Shown here in pieces: positions 1 to 11,076 of a DNA stretch of 54,032 bases. Position numbers and translations under genes: made by a program. Position 1 is the stretch's first letter; each line of letters starts with the position of its first letter. Source of the DNA: an uncultured bacterium (lineage in GTDB: Bacteria > Patescibacteriota > Saccharimonadia > Saccharimonadales > Saccharimonadaceae); contig CAIUMO010000029.1 in assembly GCA_903900345.1 (NCBI GenBank), forward strand, positions 1-54,032, read 5' to 3'. The notes under the pieces are model-generated. The model ran no database searches and had not been told where the DNA came from. It was given only the letters and a program-made list of their open reading frames with translations.

Positions 1-81
1 ATTGCACCGACTTTGCTGACATTAATTGGCGAGTCGATTCCGACTGAAATGACCGGTAATAATTTAATAGAATTTAAATAA
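1..81 (+). CDS. gpmI: 2,3-bisphosphoglycerate-independent phosphoglycerate mutase, C-terminal end (partial)
   Basis: Only the last 26 codons lie in the window, in frame 1, ending with TAA at 79-81. The residues APTLL followed by EMTGNNLI resemble the conserved C-terminal tail of cofactor-independent phosphoglycerate mutase, where the pattern APT-LL-...-EMTG-SLI is typical. The enzyme converts 3-phosphoglycerate to 2-phosphoglycerate in the cytoplasm, the step before enolase. Enolase starts 9 nt downstream, so the two are probably cotranscribed. The call rests on a short tail plus context. Another member of the alkaline phosphatase superfamily cannot be excluded. Confidence 0.72.
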   Translation: MAPTLLTLIGESIPTEMTGNNLIEFK

Positions 82-1404
<1,323 letters not shown>

Positions 1405-1467
1405 ATTAAATATTTGCCATATTCTATTCGCTGTACAGCGAAGCTATATTCCAATAGCTAATTAAAG

Positions 1468-1473
1468 TATACT
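1468..1473 (+). promoter_or_regulatory. -10 box for leaderless cobO
   Basis: TATACT at 1468-1473 ends 6 nt before the ATG at 1480, so transcription would start at or next to the start codon. A second TATAAT at 1474-1479 abuts the ATG. No Shine-Dalgarno is visible. Confidence 0.55.
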
Positions 1474-1479
1474 TATAAT

Positions 1480-2046
1480 ATGGCATTTGAAGATTACAAA
1501 CAAAAAGACAGCGTCATCGTTGTCTATACAGGTGACGGCAAAGGTAAAACCAGTGCTGGGCTGGGTTTAATGGCGCGGGCGCTAGGCGCTGGTTTTAATG
1601 TGGCTTTTGTTCAGTTTATTAAAATGTGGGATGTCAGCGAACATCAGTTTATTCGCACAATTTCGCCTTTGTTTGATAAAAAATTAGATTTTTATAAAGG
1701 CGGATTAGGCTTTTTTGAAGCGGGTGAACTAAGTTCAAGTGCATCCAAAGAGGATCATATTACCGAAGCCAAGCGAACCTATGATTTTGCCTACAAAGCT
1801 GCGACCAGCGGTGATTATCAACTGGTGATTTGTGATGAAATCAATAACGCCGTTCATGACGGCCTGCTGGATATTACCGATTTAGAAAGATTAATTGACG
1901 ATAAACATAAAACGACCAGTCTATGTTTGACTGGTCGTAATTTTCCGAAATCACTTATTAGCAAAGTTGATATTGCGTCGGATATGACTAAACTAAAACA
2001 TCATTTTGATGATAAATTACTTGCGAACAAGGGTATCGACTACTAA
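1480..2046 (+). CDS. cobO: Cob(I)alamin adenosyltransferase, CobO/CobA/BtuR family
   Basis: Corrinoid adenosyltransferase, 188 aa, that transfers the 5'-deoxyadenosyl group of ATP to cob(I)alamin to make adenosylcobalamin. The modified P-loop GDGKGKT is at residues 18-24, followed by SAGLGLMARALGAG, the QFIKMW motif and the Walker B-like LVICDEINNAV, all typical of the CobA type rather than PduO or EutT. No corrinoid ring synthesis genes are in the window, so a salvage role is likely. The gene converges on the DUF6580 gene, overlapping its 3' end by 30 bp. The nearby class II ribonucleotide reductase on the opposite strand needs exactly this cofactor. The start follows a -10 box with no leader. 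Confidence 0.93.
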   Translation: MAFEDYKQKDSVIVVYTGDGKGKTSAGLGLMARALGAGFNVAFVQFIKMWDVSEHQFIRTISPLFDKKLDFYKGGLGFFEAGELSSSASKEDHITEAKRTYDFAYKAATSGDYQLVICDEINNAVHDGLLDITDLERLIDDKHKTTSLCLTGRNFPKSLISKVDIASDMTKLKHHFDDKLLANKGIDY

Positions 2047-2586
2047 ACTTTTCGAAGTTTGGTAATACTTGACTAGTTGCCACGCGCCGACAGTGGCTGG
2101 TACTAAAATTAAGTTGCCAATTAACATGGTGCGGTAGAACGGAATTGCCATCAGATAGCAGTTAGTCAGTCCAGCCCAAGTTGCAGGGTACCAACCTTGT
2201 GCCCAGACGCCAAAGTTTGTAATGATAAAGAATATAAATGAGCTAGCTGCGGCAAATCCAATTGATGATAGGATTTGAACTTTTGGTTTATTATTTAATT
2301 TTCTTAATAACATTGCGCTGATACCAATCAAAGCGAATGAACCCCATGTATAGATAAAAATCGACGTATTGCCAATCATTAAATCAGAAATCATCATTGC
2401 GACAATAGGTACGATTACTGCTGCTCTGAACCCTAGGATAATTGCCGCCAAAACACTTACGGCCGTTATAATCTCTAAGTTGGGCGCGATTCCGTAATTG
2501 AAATTCACAACCCTCCAGCCGACAGCCAAGGCTATCAGCAGGGTAGTTAATGCTACGTATTTTAGGATGTTAGTATTCTTAGTCAT
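2017..2586 (-). CDS. DUF6580-type putative transport protein (ECF S-component-like), candidate B12 uptake
   Basis: Integral membrane protein, 189 aa, with five or six hydrophobic segments. The family-like pattern is APNLEIITAVSVLAA near residue 35, then MMISDLMIGN, and ITNFGVWAQGWYPAT with NCYLMAIPFYRTMLIGN near the C-terminus. From memory this matches DUF6580, a family resembling substrate-binding subunits of energy-coupling-factor transporters. It follows the DUF4430 gene by 12 nt on the same strand, with AAAAGGA before its ATG, so the two look cotranscribed downstream of nrdJ. The link to cobalamin is an inference from neighbours. No ECF ATPase or T component is in the window, so energy coupling would need genes elsewhere. 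Confidence 0.75.
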   Translation of the reverse strand: MTKNTNILKYVALTTLLIALAVGWRVVNFNYGIAPNLEIITAVSVLAAIILGFRAAVIVPIVAMMISDLMIGNTSIFIYTWGSFALIGISAMLLRKLNNKPKVQILSSIGFAAASSFIFFIITNFGVWAQGWYPATWAGLTNCYLMAIPFYRTMLIGNLILVPATVGAWQLVKYYQTSKSLVVDTLVRK

Positions 2587-2598
2587 TATTTTTTCCTT

Positions 2599-2994
2599 TT
2601 AGAAAGAACTTAATTTCCAGGTAATCGTATCAGTGCTTTTGGTGATATAGCTGCCAGCTCCAACTGATGCGGCAACGTCATTAATATTGAATGCCCAATA
2701 TTGGTTGCTTGGGTTAGCGGCGACGCCATCAATTGATGTTACGTACGCCATCTCACCTGTGCCACTGGTGACTATTGTAGCATTTTGTTGCAGCAATACT
2801 AGCGCCGTAACGCCGTCTTTGCCTTTATAGGTTAAAGTGTTATTGACTAATGCGGGCTTAGTGACTTTTTCGACTACGACTGGATTTGCTACTGATACAG
2901 ATCGGTTGTAATATACTCCAGTTGCAATCGCTGCGACGATTAAGACTACGGCTGCAATCGCTAAGATAATATGTTGTTTTGATATTTTTTTCAT
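2599..2994 (-). CDS. Membrane-anchored DUF4430 (transcobalamin-like) protein
   Basis: 131 aa: a short basic N-terminus, one transmembrane or signal-anchor segment (about residues 9-28), then an extracytoplasmic domain. The DUF4430 pattern is visible: KDGVTALVLLQQNA, then YVTSIDGVAA, QYWAFNIND and VGAGSYITKSTDTITWK at the C-terminus. DUF4430 is related to the C-terminal beta domain of transcobalamin and intrinsic factor. It lies between nrdJ (69 nt upstream) and the DUF6580 membrane gene (12 nt downstream), with GAAAGGG before its ATG. I infer that it captures cobalamin or a corrinoid at the cell surface for the neighbouring membrane protein. Binding is not demonstrable from sequence. Confidence 0.8.
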   Translation of the reverse strand: MKKISKQHIILAIAAVVLIVAAIATGVYYNRSVSVANPVVVEKVTKPALVNNTLTYKGKDGVTALVLLQQNATIVTSGTGEMAYVTSIDGVAANPSNQYWAFNINDVAASVGAGSYITKSTDTITWKLSSF

Positions 2995-3063
2995 ATGTTT
3001 TGTACCCTTTCACGTTATGGTGAATTATCTATTATTTTAATTTGAACGCTATTTAAATTGTTT

Positions 3064-5664
3064 TTAACACTTACTGAAACCGCACAACTCACATTTTTGG
3101 CAGCCTTCGATAAAGCGCAGGCTAGCTGATCCACATTCTGGGCAGATATCAGTTATTTCGGTAATTTTTTCGATTTTCTTGTCATTGAAAAGTGGAATTG
3201 TTTCGGTTTGATCGGACTCCTCAATTTCGGTATGAATCACTTTTGTGGCTTGGTGTTGTTCCATGACCTTTGCGACTGCATCGGCTAACGATCTAACACG
3301 ATCAGCGCCAAAGCCAGTTGAACTTGATCCACCAATGCCACGTAATTGTGATATGACCTTTTGAGCAATTTGATCAGATGAATAGTCTGATGGAATGCGG
3401 AAGTTGAGCGATATTAGACGTCCGATGGCTTCAGCGTCAGCTGTGATATCGCTACCAGCGCGACCGACGTTAATAAAGACTTCAAAGATATTACCGTTTT
3501 CATCTTCATTAATTGATACAAAAGCTTTACCTAGTGGGGTCATAACCTTGTGAGTACGACCATTCAGGACACTTGGACGTCGTTTCAGGTCAATTCGAAC
3601 AGCTGGTGCTGATTCTAGGTCTAGAACAACTTCTTCATCTTTGTCGCCAGTTTTGCCGGCTAGCTTGTCGTAATACGATGAATCTTTTTTGGTTTCAAGT
3701 ACTTGTTTGTCACGACTACCATCACGGTAGATGGTAATACCGCGGCAACCAGTTTCGTGAGCTGTTAAATATGCGTTACGGACATCTTCGACGGTGGCGC
3801 TGTTTGAGAAGTTGATAGTTTTTGAAATAGCGTTATCAACATATTTTTGGAAAGCCGCCTGAATTTTGAGGTGCCATTCAGGACTAATATCACCAGCTAC
3901 CACGAAAGTCTTTTTCAAATCTTCTGGAATTGAATCCATGTTTTGGATTGATCCGCCATTAGTTTGGATTTGTTCAAGTAACTCTTCGGAATACAAACCA
4001 CGTTTTTTCAAAGCCGCTTCAAAATATGGGCTGCTTTGGAACATGCGTTTACCCTCGATGGTGTTTTTAGCGTAAGTCAGGGCAAATAGTGGTTCACAAC
4101 CGCTAGATGTCTCAGCCAACATTGAAATTGTGCCAGTTGGAGCGATGGTTGTTCGAGCGCCGTTGCGAGGTTTGATTTCGCCTGGTTTGTCATAGTACGA
4201 ACCGACAAAGGCGGGGAATACGCCACGTTGAATACCAAGTTCGACTGAGGCTGCATCTGATTCATCTTGGATGAACTTCATGACTTTTTCAGCCATTTCA
4301 ACACCTTCGTCGGTATTATAGCCAATTTCCATGTCAATCAAAGCGTCGGCGAAGCCCATAATACCTAGACCGATGCGGCGAATTTGACGAACCATCAGGC
4401 GCACTTTATCAATAGGATATTCGTTCATATCTAGGACGTTATCGAGGAAGCGAACGGCTGTATGGGTTGTTTCACGCAGACCATCCCAGTCAAAATCTTT
4501 ACCTTTGACGAAGAGGGCTAAATTGATGCTACCGAGCGTACAGGCGTCGTAAGGCAATAGTGGTTGTTCGCCGCAAGGGTTAGTTGCCTCTATCATGCCT
4601 AGCTGTGGAGTTGGATTGGCGCGCGAGCTGTTAATGCGATCGATAAAGATCATACCAGGATCGCCGTATTGCCATGCAAAGCGAGTTATTAAGTCAAAGA
4701 CTTTCTTGGCGTTCAAACGTCCAACTTCTGACTTGGTACGTGGGTTGACCAAGGCATAGCCATAGCCAGGTGTGTCTTCGCGGCACCATTCAGTTAGTTT
4801 AGCAACGGCGGCATCGAGTCGGACATTCTTTAGATCGATGTCGCGAGTTTGATGAGCTTCACGAACTTCAGCTACAAAAGTAGTAAAGTCAAAACCTTTT
4901 TCGTAATCATCATCAAGTAATTGTTTATCAATCTTGATTTGGTCAAAGAATTCTTTGTCGGTTGTGACTGAAATATTGAAATTTGTTAATGAGAATTCGT
5001 CGAGTTTATAAATAGTAAACAACAAAATATCGGGGTGATTAAAGTGCAAAATACCCATGTTGGCACCGCGTCGAACGCCACCTTGGCGGATTGATGAAGT
5101 GATGTCATTGTACATTTGCATAAATGAGACTGGTCCAGTGGTTGAACCACCAGAAGTTGATAAAATGTCGTTTTTTGGTCTCAGGCGAGAGAAGGCAAAT
5201 CCCGTACCACCGCCTGATTTGTGAATCATGGCCATATCAGTAGCAGTTTGTAAAATTCCTTCCAAATCGTCAGGCACAGGTAAAACGAAGCAAGCTGATA
5301 ATTGTTGTTTTGGTTTGCCCGTATTTAGTAGCGTTGGTGTATTTGGCAAAAATTTACGTGTAATCATTAATTTGTAAAATTTTGAAGCCATAGCGATATG
5401 AGCTTTTTTGTCGCCACCGTACAAACGTTCAGCGGTTGCTATATTATAAGCGACGCGCCAAAAGAGATCTCTTGGTGACTCAATTGGTGTGCCGGCTTTG
5501 TCACGCCTGGCGTAACGAGTTCGGCCGATATACCAAGCATTTTCGCTTAATTTTGGCTCTGGTAACGTTGACGGTGTTGGTGGAATTTCTTGACCGATGG
5601 CGTGTATTTCGTCCAGTCTTTCGGCATCATTTAACTCTAGTGTTGGTTGAACCATGTCTTTCAT
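3064..5664 (-). CDS. nrdJ: Adenosylcobalamin-dependent ribonucleoside-diphosphate reductase (class II)
   Basis: 866 aa. It reduces ribonucleotides to deoxyribonucleotides using a radical generated from adenosylcobalamin, without oxygen and without an activase. Typical features are RKFLPNTPTLLNTG near the N-terminus, the serine/glycine-rich SGGGTGFAFSRLRP, the active-site block NPCGEQPLLPYDACTLGSIN, and GARTTIAPTGTISM. The last 26 residues form a four-cysteine ribbon (CPECG...CQKCELCGFSKC) characteristic of NrdJ, whose last cysteines relay electrons from thioredoxin. AAGGAAGGG lies just before the ATG. Transcription starts from a strong promoter overlapping NrdR-like boxes, divergent from thioredoxin. 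The downstream DUF4430 and DUF6580 genes could be read from the same promoter. Confidence 0.97.
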   Translation of the reverse strand: MKDMVQPTLELNDAERLDEIHAIGQEIPPTPSTLPEPKLSENAWYIGRTRYARRDKAGTPIESPRDLFWRVAYNIATAERLYGGDKKAHIAMASKFYKLMITRKFLPNTPTLLNTGKPKQQLSACFVLPVPDDLEGILQTATDMAMIHKSGGGTGFAFSRLRPKNDILSTSGGSTTGPVSFMQMYNDITSSIRQGGVRRGANMGILHFNHPDILLFTIYKLDEFSLTNFNISVTTDKEFFDQIKIDKQLLDDDYEKGFDFTTFVAEVREAHQTRDIDLKNVRLDAAVAKLTEWCREDTPGYGYALVNPRTKSEVGRLNAKKVFDLITRFAWQYGDPGMIFIDRINSSRANPTPQLGMIEATNPCGEQPLLPYDACTLGSINLALFVKGKDFDWDGLRETTHTAVRFLDNVLDMNEYPIDKVRLMVRQIRRIGLGIMGFADALIDMEIGYNTDEGVEMAEKVMKFIQDESDAASVELGIQRGVFPAFVGSYYDKPGEIKPRNGARTTIAPTGTISMLAETSSGCEPLFALTYAKNTIEGKRMFQSSPYFEAALKKRGLYSEELLEQIQTNGGSIQNMDSIPEDLKKTFVVAGDISPEWHLKIQAAFQKYVDNAISKTINFSNSATVEDVRNAYLTAHETGCRGITIYRDGSRDKQVLETKKDSSYYDKLAGKTGDKDEEVVLDLESAPAVRIDLKRRPSVLNGRTHKVMTPLGKAFVSINEDENGNIFEVFINVGRAGSDITADAEAIGRLISLNFRIPSDYSSDQIAQKVISQLRGIGGSSSTGFGADRVRSLADAVAKVMEQHQATKVIHTEIEESDQTETIPLFNDKKIEKITEITDICPECGSASLRFIEGCQKCELCGFSKC

Positions 5665-5678
5665 TTAACCCTTCCTTA

Positions 5679-5726
5679 TCCCCATATGTTGTGTGTGTGT
5701 TGTAGTATAGACGCTACATGTTGCGT
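5679..5726 (-). promoter_or_regulatory. Candidate tandem NrdR boxes upstream of nrdJ
   Basis: Two 16-bp sites, 5711-5726 (ACGCTACATGTTGCGT on +, an imperfect palindrome) and 5679-5694 (TCCCCATATGTTGTGT), match each other at 11 of 16 positions and resemble the NrdR consensus ACACWATATATWGTGT. Their centres are 32 bp apart, the roughly three-helical-turn spacing usual for NrdR. One lies between -35 and -10 of the nrdJ promoter and the other just downstream of the -10, so binding would block RNA polymerase. The repressor gene is not in the window. Confidence 0.6.
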
Positions 5727-5733
5727 ATGTCAA
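5704..5733 (-). promoter_or_regulatory. nrdJ promoter
   Basis: Reading the minus strand, TTGACA (5733-5728) is followed by an 18-bp spacer and TATACT (5709-5704). The -35 is perfect and the -10 has one mismatch. Transcription would start near 5697, leaving a leader of about 30 nt that contains the AAGGAAGGG site. Confidence 0.82.
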
Positions 5734-5784
5734 CGATAATTGTTATTATTACATTTACGCTAAATATTAAAAAGGATAAACACA

Positions 5785-6099
5785 ATGAGAGCAACCGAAA
5801 AGTCAACTTTTGAGCAGGATGTATTAAAGTCAACAAAGATAGTTCTACTAGATGTTTGGGCGCCATGGTGTGCTCCATGTCGTGGCATGGAACCTGTTAT
5901 TGAAGCCATTAGCCAAGAAACAAAAAGCTGGGCAGAGGTTATTAAATTAGACGCATCTATTGAAATGGATCTAGTTCAAGAACTTGGCGTTAGTGCCTTG
6001 CCAACCTTTTTGATTTACAAAAATGGACAGATTGTTGGGTCAACTATTGGGGCTGTTGCAAAAAATACTTTACTTAATTTGATGGAAAAAGCTAAATAG
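5785..6099 (+). CDS. trxA: Thioredoxin
   Basis: 104 aa, the usual size of a single-domain thioredoxin. The redox site is WAPWCAPC with cysteines at residues 29 and 32, alanine replacing the more common glycine of CGPC. The cis-proline loop is SALPTF and the C-terminal half has FLIYKNGQIVGSTIG. It reduces disulfides in cytoplasmic enzymes and is recycled by thioredoxin reductase; a trxB lies at 41464. Its position divergent from nrdJ suggests it is the reductant for the class II reductase. AAAAAGGATAAACAC precedes the ATG. No strong -35/-10 pair is evident for this direction. Confidence 0.93.
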   Translation: MRATEKSTFEQDVLKSTKIVLLDVWAPWCAPCRGMEPVIEAISQETKSWAEVIKLDASIEMDLVQELGVSALPTFLIYKNGQIVGSTIGAVAKNTLLNLMEKAK

Positions 6100-6126
6100 T
6101 AGCTAAACTAGACTATTGTTCTCTGC

Positions 6127-6132
6127 TATAAT
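6127..6132 (+). promoter_or_regulatory. -10 box of the tRNA-Cys/tRNA-Leu unit
   Basis: TATAAT at 6127-6132 ends 8 nt before the mature 5' end of tRNA-Cys, so transcripts would need almost no 5' trimming. No good -35 box is seen at the expected distance. Confidence 0.55.
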
Positions 6133-6140
6133 CAAATTAT

Positions 6141-6214
6141 GGCGCGTTGACGGAACGGTTACGTGGAGCTCTGCAAAAGCTTATAAATGGGTTCGACTCC
6201 CATACGTGCCTCCA
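6141..6214 (+). tRNA. tRNA-Cys (GCA)
   Basis: A 74-nt cloverleaf. The acceptor stem GGCGCGT pairs with ACGTGCC, the discriminator base is T (typical for tRNA-Cys), and CCA is encoded. The anticodon stem GAGCT/AGCTT encloses loop CTGCAAA with anticodon GCA. The T stem is ATGGG/CCCAT around TTCGACT. It is followed after 10 nt by tRNA-Leu. Confidence 0.95.
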
Positions 6215-6224
6215 ACGTGAATAC

Positions 6225-6310
6225 GCGCGGATGGTGGAATGGTATACACGAGAGACTTAAAATCTCTTGGCTTCACAGCCTTGCGGGTTCAAATCCCGCT
6301 CTGCGCACCA
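6225..6310 (+). tRNA. tRNA-Leu (TAA)
   Basis: An 86-nt class II tRNA with a long variable arm. The acceptor GCGCGGA pairs with TCTGCGC, followed by A and encoded CCA. The anticodon stem AGAGA/TCTCT encloses CTTAAAA, giving anticodon TAA. The T stem is GCGGG/CCCGC. A partial duplicate of its 3' end lies downstream (6381-6389 and 6476-6496). Confidence 0.95.
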
Positions 6311-6350
6311 AAGTAAAATAGCTTCCCTTGGGAGGCTATTTTACTTTGGT
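6307..6350 (+). terminator. Terminator hairpin after tRNA-Leu
   Basis: A perfect 16-bp inverted repeat, ACCAAAGTAAAATAGC (6307-6322) against GCTATTTTACTTTGGT (6335-6350), with a 12-nt loop. The left arm includes the CCA end of the tRNA. The descending arm contains TTTTACTTT rather than a clean U-tract. Confidence 0.7.
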
Positions 6351-6496
6351 ATGTAAAAATGAGATTGAACCCGCAAGGCTCTTGCGGGTGAGAACTGCCA
6401 GTGACAGTTCGCAAGGAAATCTTCCGATGGCAACTAAGTTGCCCGTCGTGAAGTTTCGGGGTCGCCGAAGGTGACCAAATCCCGCTCCGCGCACCA
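6351..6496 (+). other. tRNA-Leu-derived palindromic debris with an interrupted second 3' end
   Basis: No protein is visible here. An inverted copy of the tRNA T arm (6365-6377) is followed by a direct copy of CTTGCGGGT (6381-6389), then about 86 nt rich in small hairpins, then a 21-nt copy of the tRNA-Leu 3' end including CCA (6476-6496, 20 of 21 identical to 6290-6310). It reads as a duplicated T-arm/acceptor segment split in the T loop by an insertion at 6390-6475. There is no matching 5' half, so it is not a functional tRNA. Confidence 0.65.
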
Positions 6497-6533
6497 ACTA
6501 AAATAAGTCCTTATATAGGACTTATTTTAGTTG
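6495..6533 (+). terminator. Second terminator-like hairpin
   Basis: A perfect 17-bp inverted repeat (6495-6511 and 6517-6533) with a 5-nt loop directly follows the duplicated CCA, the same layout as the hairpin after the intact tRNA-Leu but with a different stem sequence. Confidence 0.65.
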
Positions 6534-6544
6534 ATTACGTTTGC

Positions 6545-6550
6545 TATAAT
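6545..6550 (+). promoter_or_regulatory. -10 box for lemA-htpX
   Basis: TATAAT at 6545-6550, followed by a leader of about 30 nt containing AAGGAGG at 6573-6579, seven nt before the lemA ATG. This gene pair uses a leadered, Shine-Dalgarno start, in contrast to the leaderless genes elsewhere. Confidence 0.6.
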
Positions 6551-6585
6551 AATAGTGTATATATGTAATCTTAAGGAGGAAAATC

Positions 6586-7152
6586 ATGGATGCAGTAATT
6601 TGGGTCATTTTAGGAATCGTTGTATTGGTAGCTCTGTTCTTGTGGTCGGCTTATAATTCGCTAGTCACTTTAAAGGTGCGTGTCGATGAAGCTTGGAGTG
6701 ATATCACTGTTCAATTAAAGCGACGCTTGGATTTGATTCCAAATCTGGTTGAAACTGTCAAAGGTTATGCTCAGCACGAAAGTAGTGTTTTTGAGGCCGT
6801 TACAGCAGCTCGGGCTAATGCCTTGAATGCCAATGGTGTCAAAGAAACAGCTGATTCTGAAAATCAATTTGAAGGTGCTTTGAAGAGTCTATTCGCAGTT
6901 GCTGAAGCTTATCCAGACCTAAAAGCTAATCAAAGTTTCGTTGCATTGCAGCAAGAGTTGGTTGACACCGAAGACAAAATTCAAGCATCTCGCCGCTTTT
7001 ATAATGGTGGTGTTCGTGATTTGAATACCAAGATCCAAACCTTCCCAAGTAATGTTGTAGCTAATTTGTTTAGCTTTAAAGGTCGTGAATTCTACGAATT
7101 AGACGCTACTGAACAAAAACAAGCCGAAAAACCTGTCGACGTAAAATTTTAA
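6586..7152 (+). CDS. lemA: LemA family protein
   Basis: 188 aa. One N-terminal transmembrane segment (about residues 3-22) is followed by a long helical domain. The conserved block VDEAWSDITVQLKRRLDLIPNLVETVKGYAQHE and the later QASRRFYNGGVRDLN and FPSNVVANLFSF are diagnostic of the LemA family. The biochemical role is not established. The frequent pairing with HtpX, seen here with an 18-nt gap, suggests a part in membrane protein quality control. It is first in an operon with htpX and probably the following membrane protein. The strong AAGGAGG upstream fixes the start. Confidence 0.93.
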   Translation: MDAVIWVILGIVVLVALFLWSAYNSLVTLKVRVDEAWSDITVQLKRRLDLIPNLVETVKGYAQHESSVFEAVTAARANALNANGVKETADSENQFEGALKSLFAVAEAYPDLKANQSFVALQQELVDTEDKIQASRRFYNGGVRDLNTKIQTFPSNVVANLFSFKGREFYELDATEQKQAEKPVDVKF

Positions 7153-7170
7153 TTAGGCGATTGCTGAATT

Positions 7171-8055
7171 ATGTATAAAGCAATTGCTGCTAATAAACGT
7201 AACACTGTCCTTATTATGGCGGTGTTTGTTGGCATCATCAGCGCCATTGGTTTTGTGGTCAGTTATCTGTATGGCAACACCAATATTACTTATTATGTAA
7301 TTGTTGGGGCGGTTTTGTACGCTTGGTTACAATATTATCTAGCAACAAGCTTAGCGGTGGCGATGACTGGTGCTAGACAAATCGAAAAGCGTGACAATCC
7401 GCGCTTTTATCGGATTGTCGAAAACCTAGCTATCACAACCGGTATGCAAACACCCAAGGTTTATATTATTGATGATGCTGCACCAAATGCCTTTGCGACT
7501 GGCCGTGATCCTAAGCATGCCATTGTTGCGGCTACAACTGGTTTGATCGACATGATGAGTGACAGTGAATTAGAGGCGGTTATGGCTCACGAAATGGGTC
7601 ATGTTCAAAATTACGACATTCGTATCAGTATGATAGCTTTTGGTCTAGTTAGTGCTGTTGGTCTTTTGACGGATATAGTTCTAAGGATGCTGTGGTTCGG
7701 TGGCGATAATCGACGTGATAATGATAATAATTCACCAATCATGATGATTGTAGGTGTAGTAGTTTTAATCTTGGCGCCAATTATTGCGGCGATTGTTCAG
7801 ATGGCGATTAGTCGACAACGTGAATATCTAGCCGATGCAACCAGTGCTATGACGACACGCAATCCAGATTCGATGATTTCAGCCCTTGAAAAACTCAAGG
7901 CTGACGGTCGTCCAATGAAACGCCAGAACAGCGCGACAGCCCATCTTTACATCTCGAATCCTCTAAAAACAGGCTTCTTTGGTAAATTATTTAGCACTCA
8001 TCCACCGCTTGAAGACCGAATTAAGCGATTGCGTGATAATGCGAATAAATTCTAA
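7171..8055 (+). CDS. htpX: Zinc metalloprotease HtpX homolog
   Basis: 294 aa, close to the usual HtpX length. This is a membrane-bound M48 protease that degrades misfolded membrane proteins. Two N-terminal membrane segments (about residues 12-34 and 40-60) precede the HEXXH motif, AHEMGH with histidines 140 and 144. Further membrane segments follow, and the third zinc ligand is expected in the SRQREYLADATSA helix. FSTHPPLEDRIKRL at the C-terminus is the family's terminal signature. It lies 18 nt after lemA and 3 nt before the next gene, so it is probably cotranscribed. Confidence 0.95.
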   Translation: MYKAIAANKRNTVLIMAVFVGIISAIGFVVSYLYGNTNITYYVIVGAVLYAWLQYYLATSLAVAMTGARQIEKRDNPRFYRIVENLAITTGMQTPKVYIIDDAAPNAFATGRDPKHAIVAATTGLIDMMSDSELEAVMAHEMGHVQNYDIRISMIAFGLVSAVGLLTDIVLRMLWFGGDNRRDNDNNSPIMMIVGVVVLILAPIIAAIVQMAISRQREYLADATSAMTTRNPDSMISALEKLKADGRPMKRQNSATAHLYISNPLKTGFFGKLFSTHPPLEDRIKRLRDNANKF

Positions 8056-8058
8056 ACT

Positions 8059-11071
<3,013 letters not shown>

Positions 11072-11076
11072 AAAAT

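Noticed and set aside
1427-1442. Terminator after eno
   Set aside because: The 16-bp palindrome has a 4-nt centre that is itself self-complementary and no U-tract follows.
5665-5784. Cobalamin riboswitch upstream of nrdJ or the uptake genes
   Set aside because: Leaders here are about 30-70 nt and lack a B12 box; too short for this riboswitch. The 69-nt gap before the DUF4430 gene is also too short.
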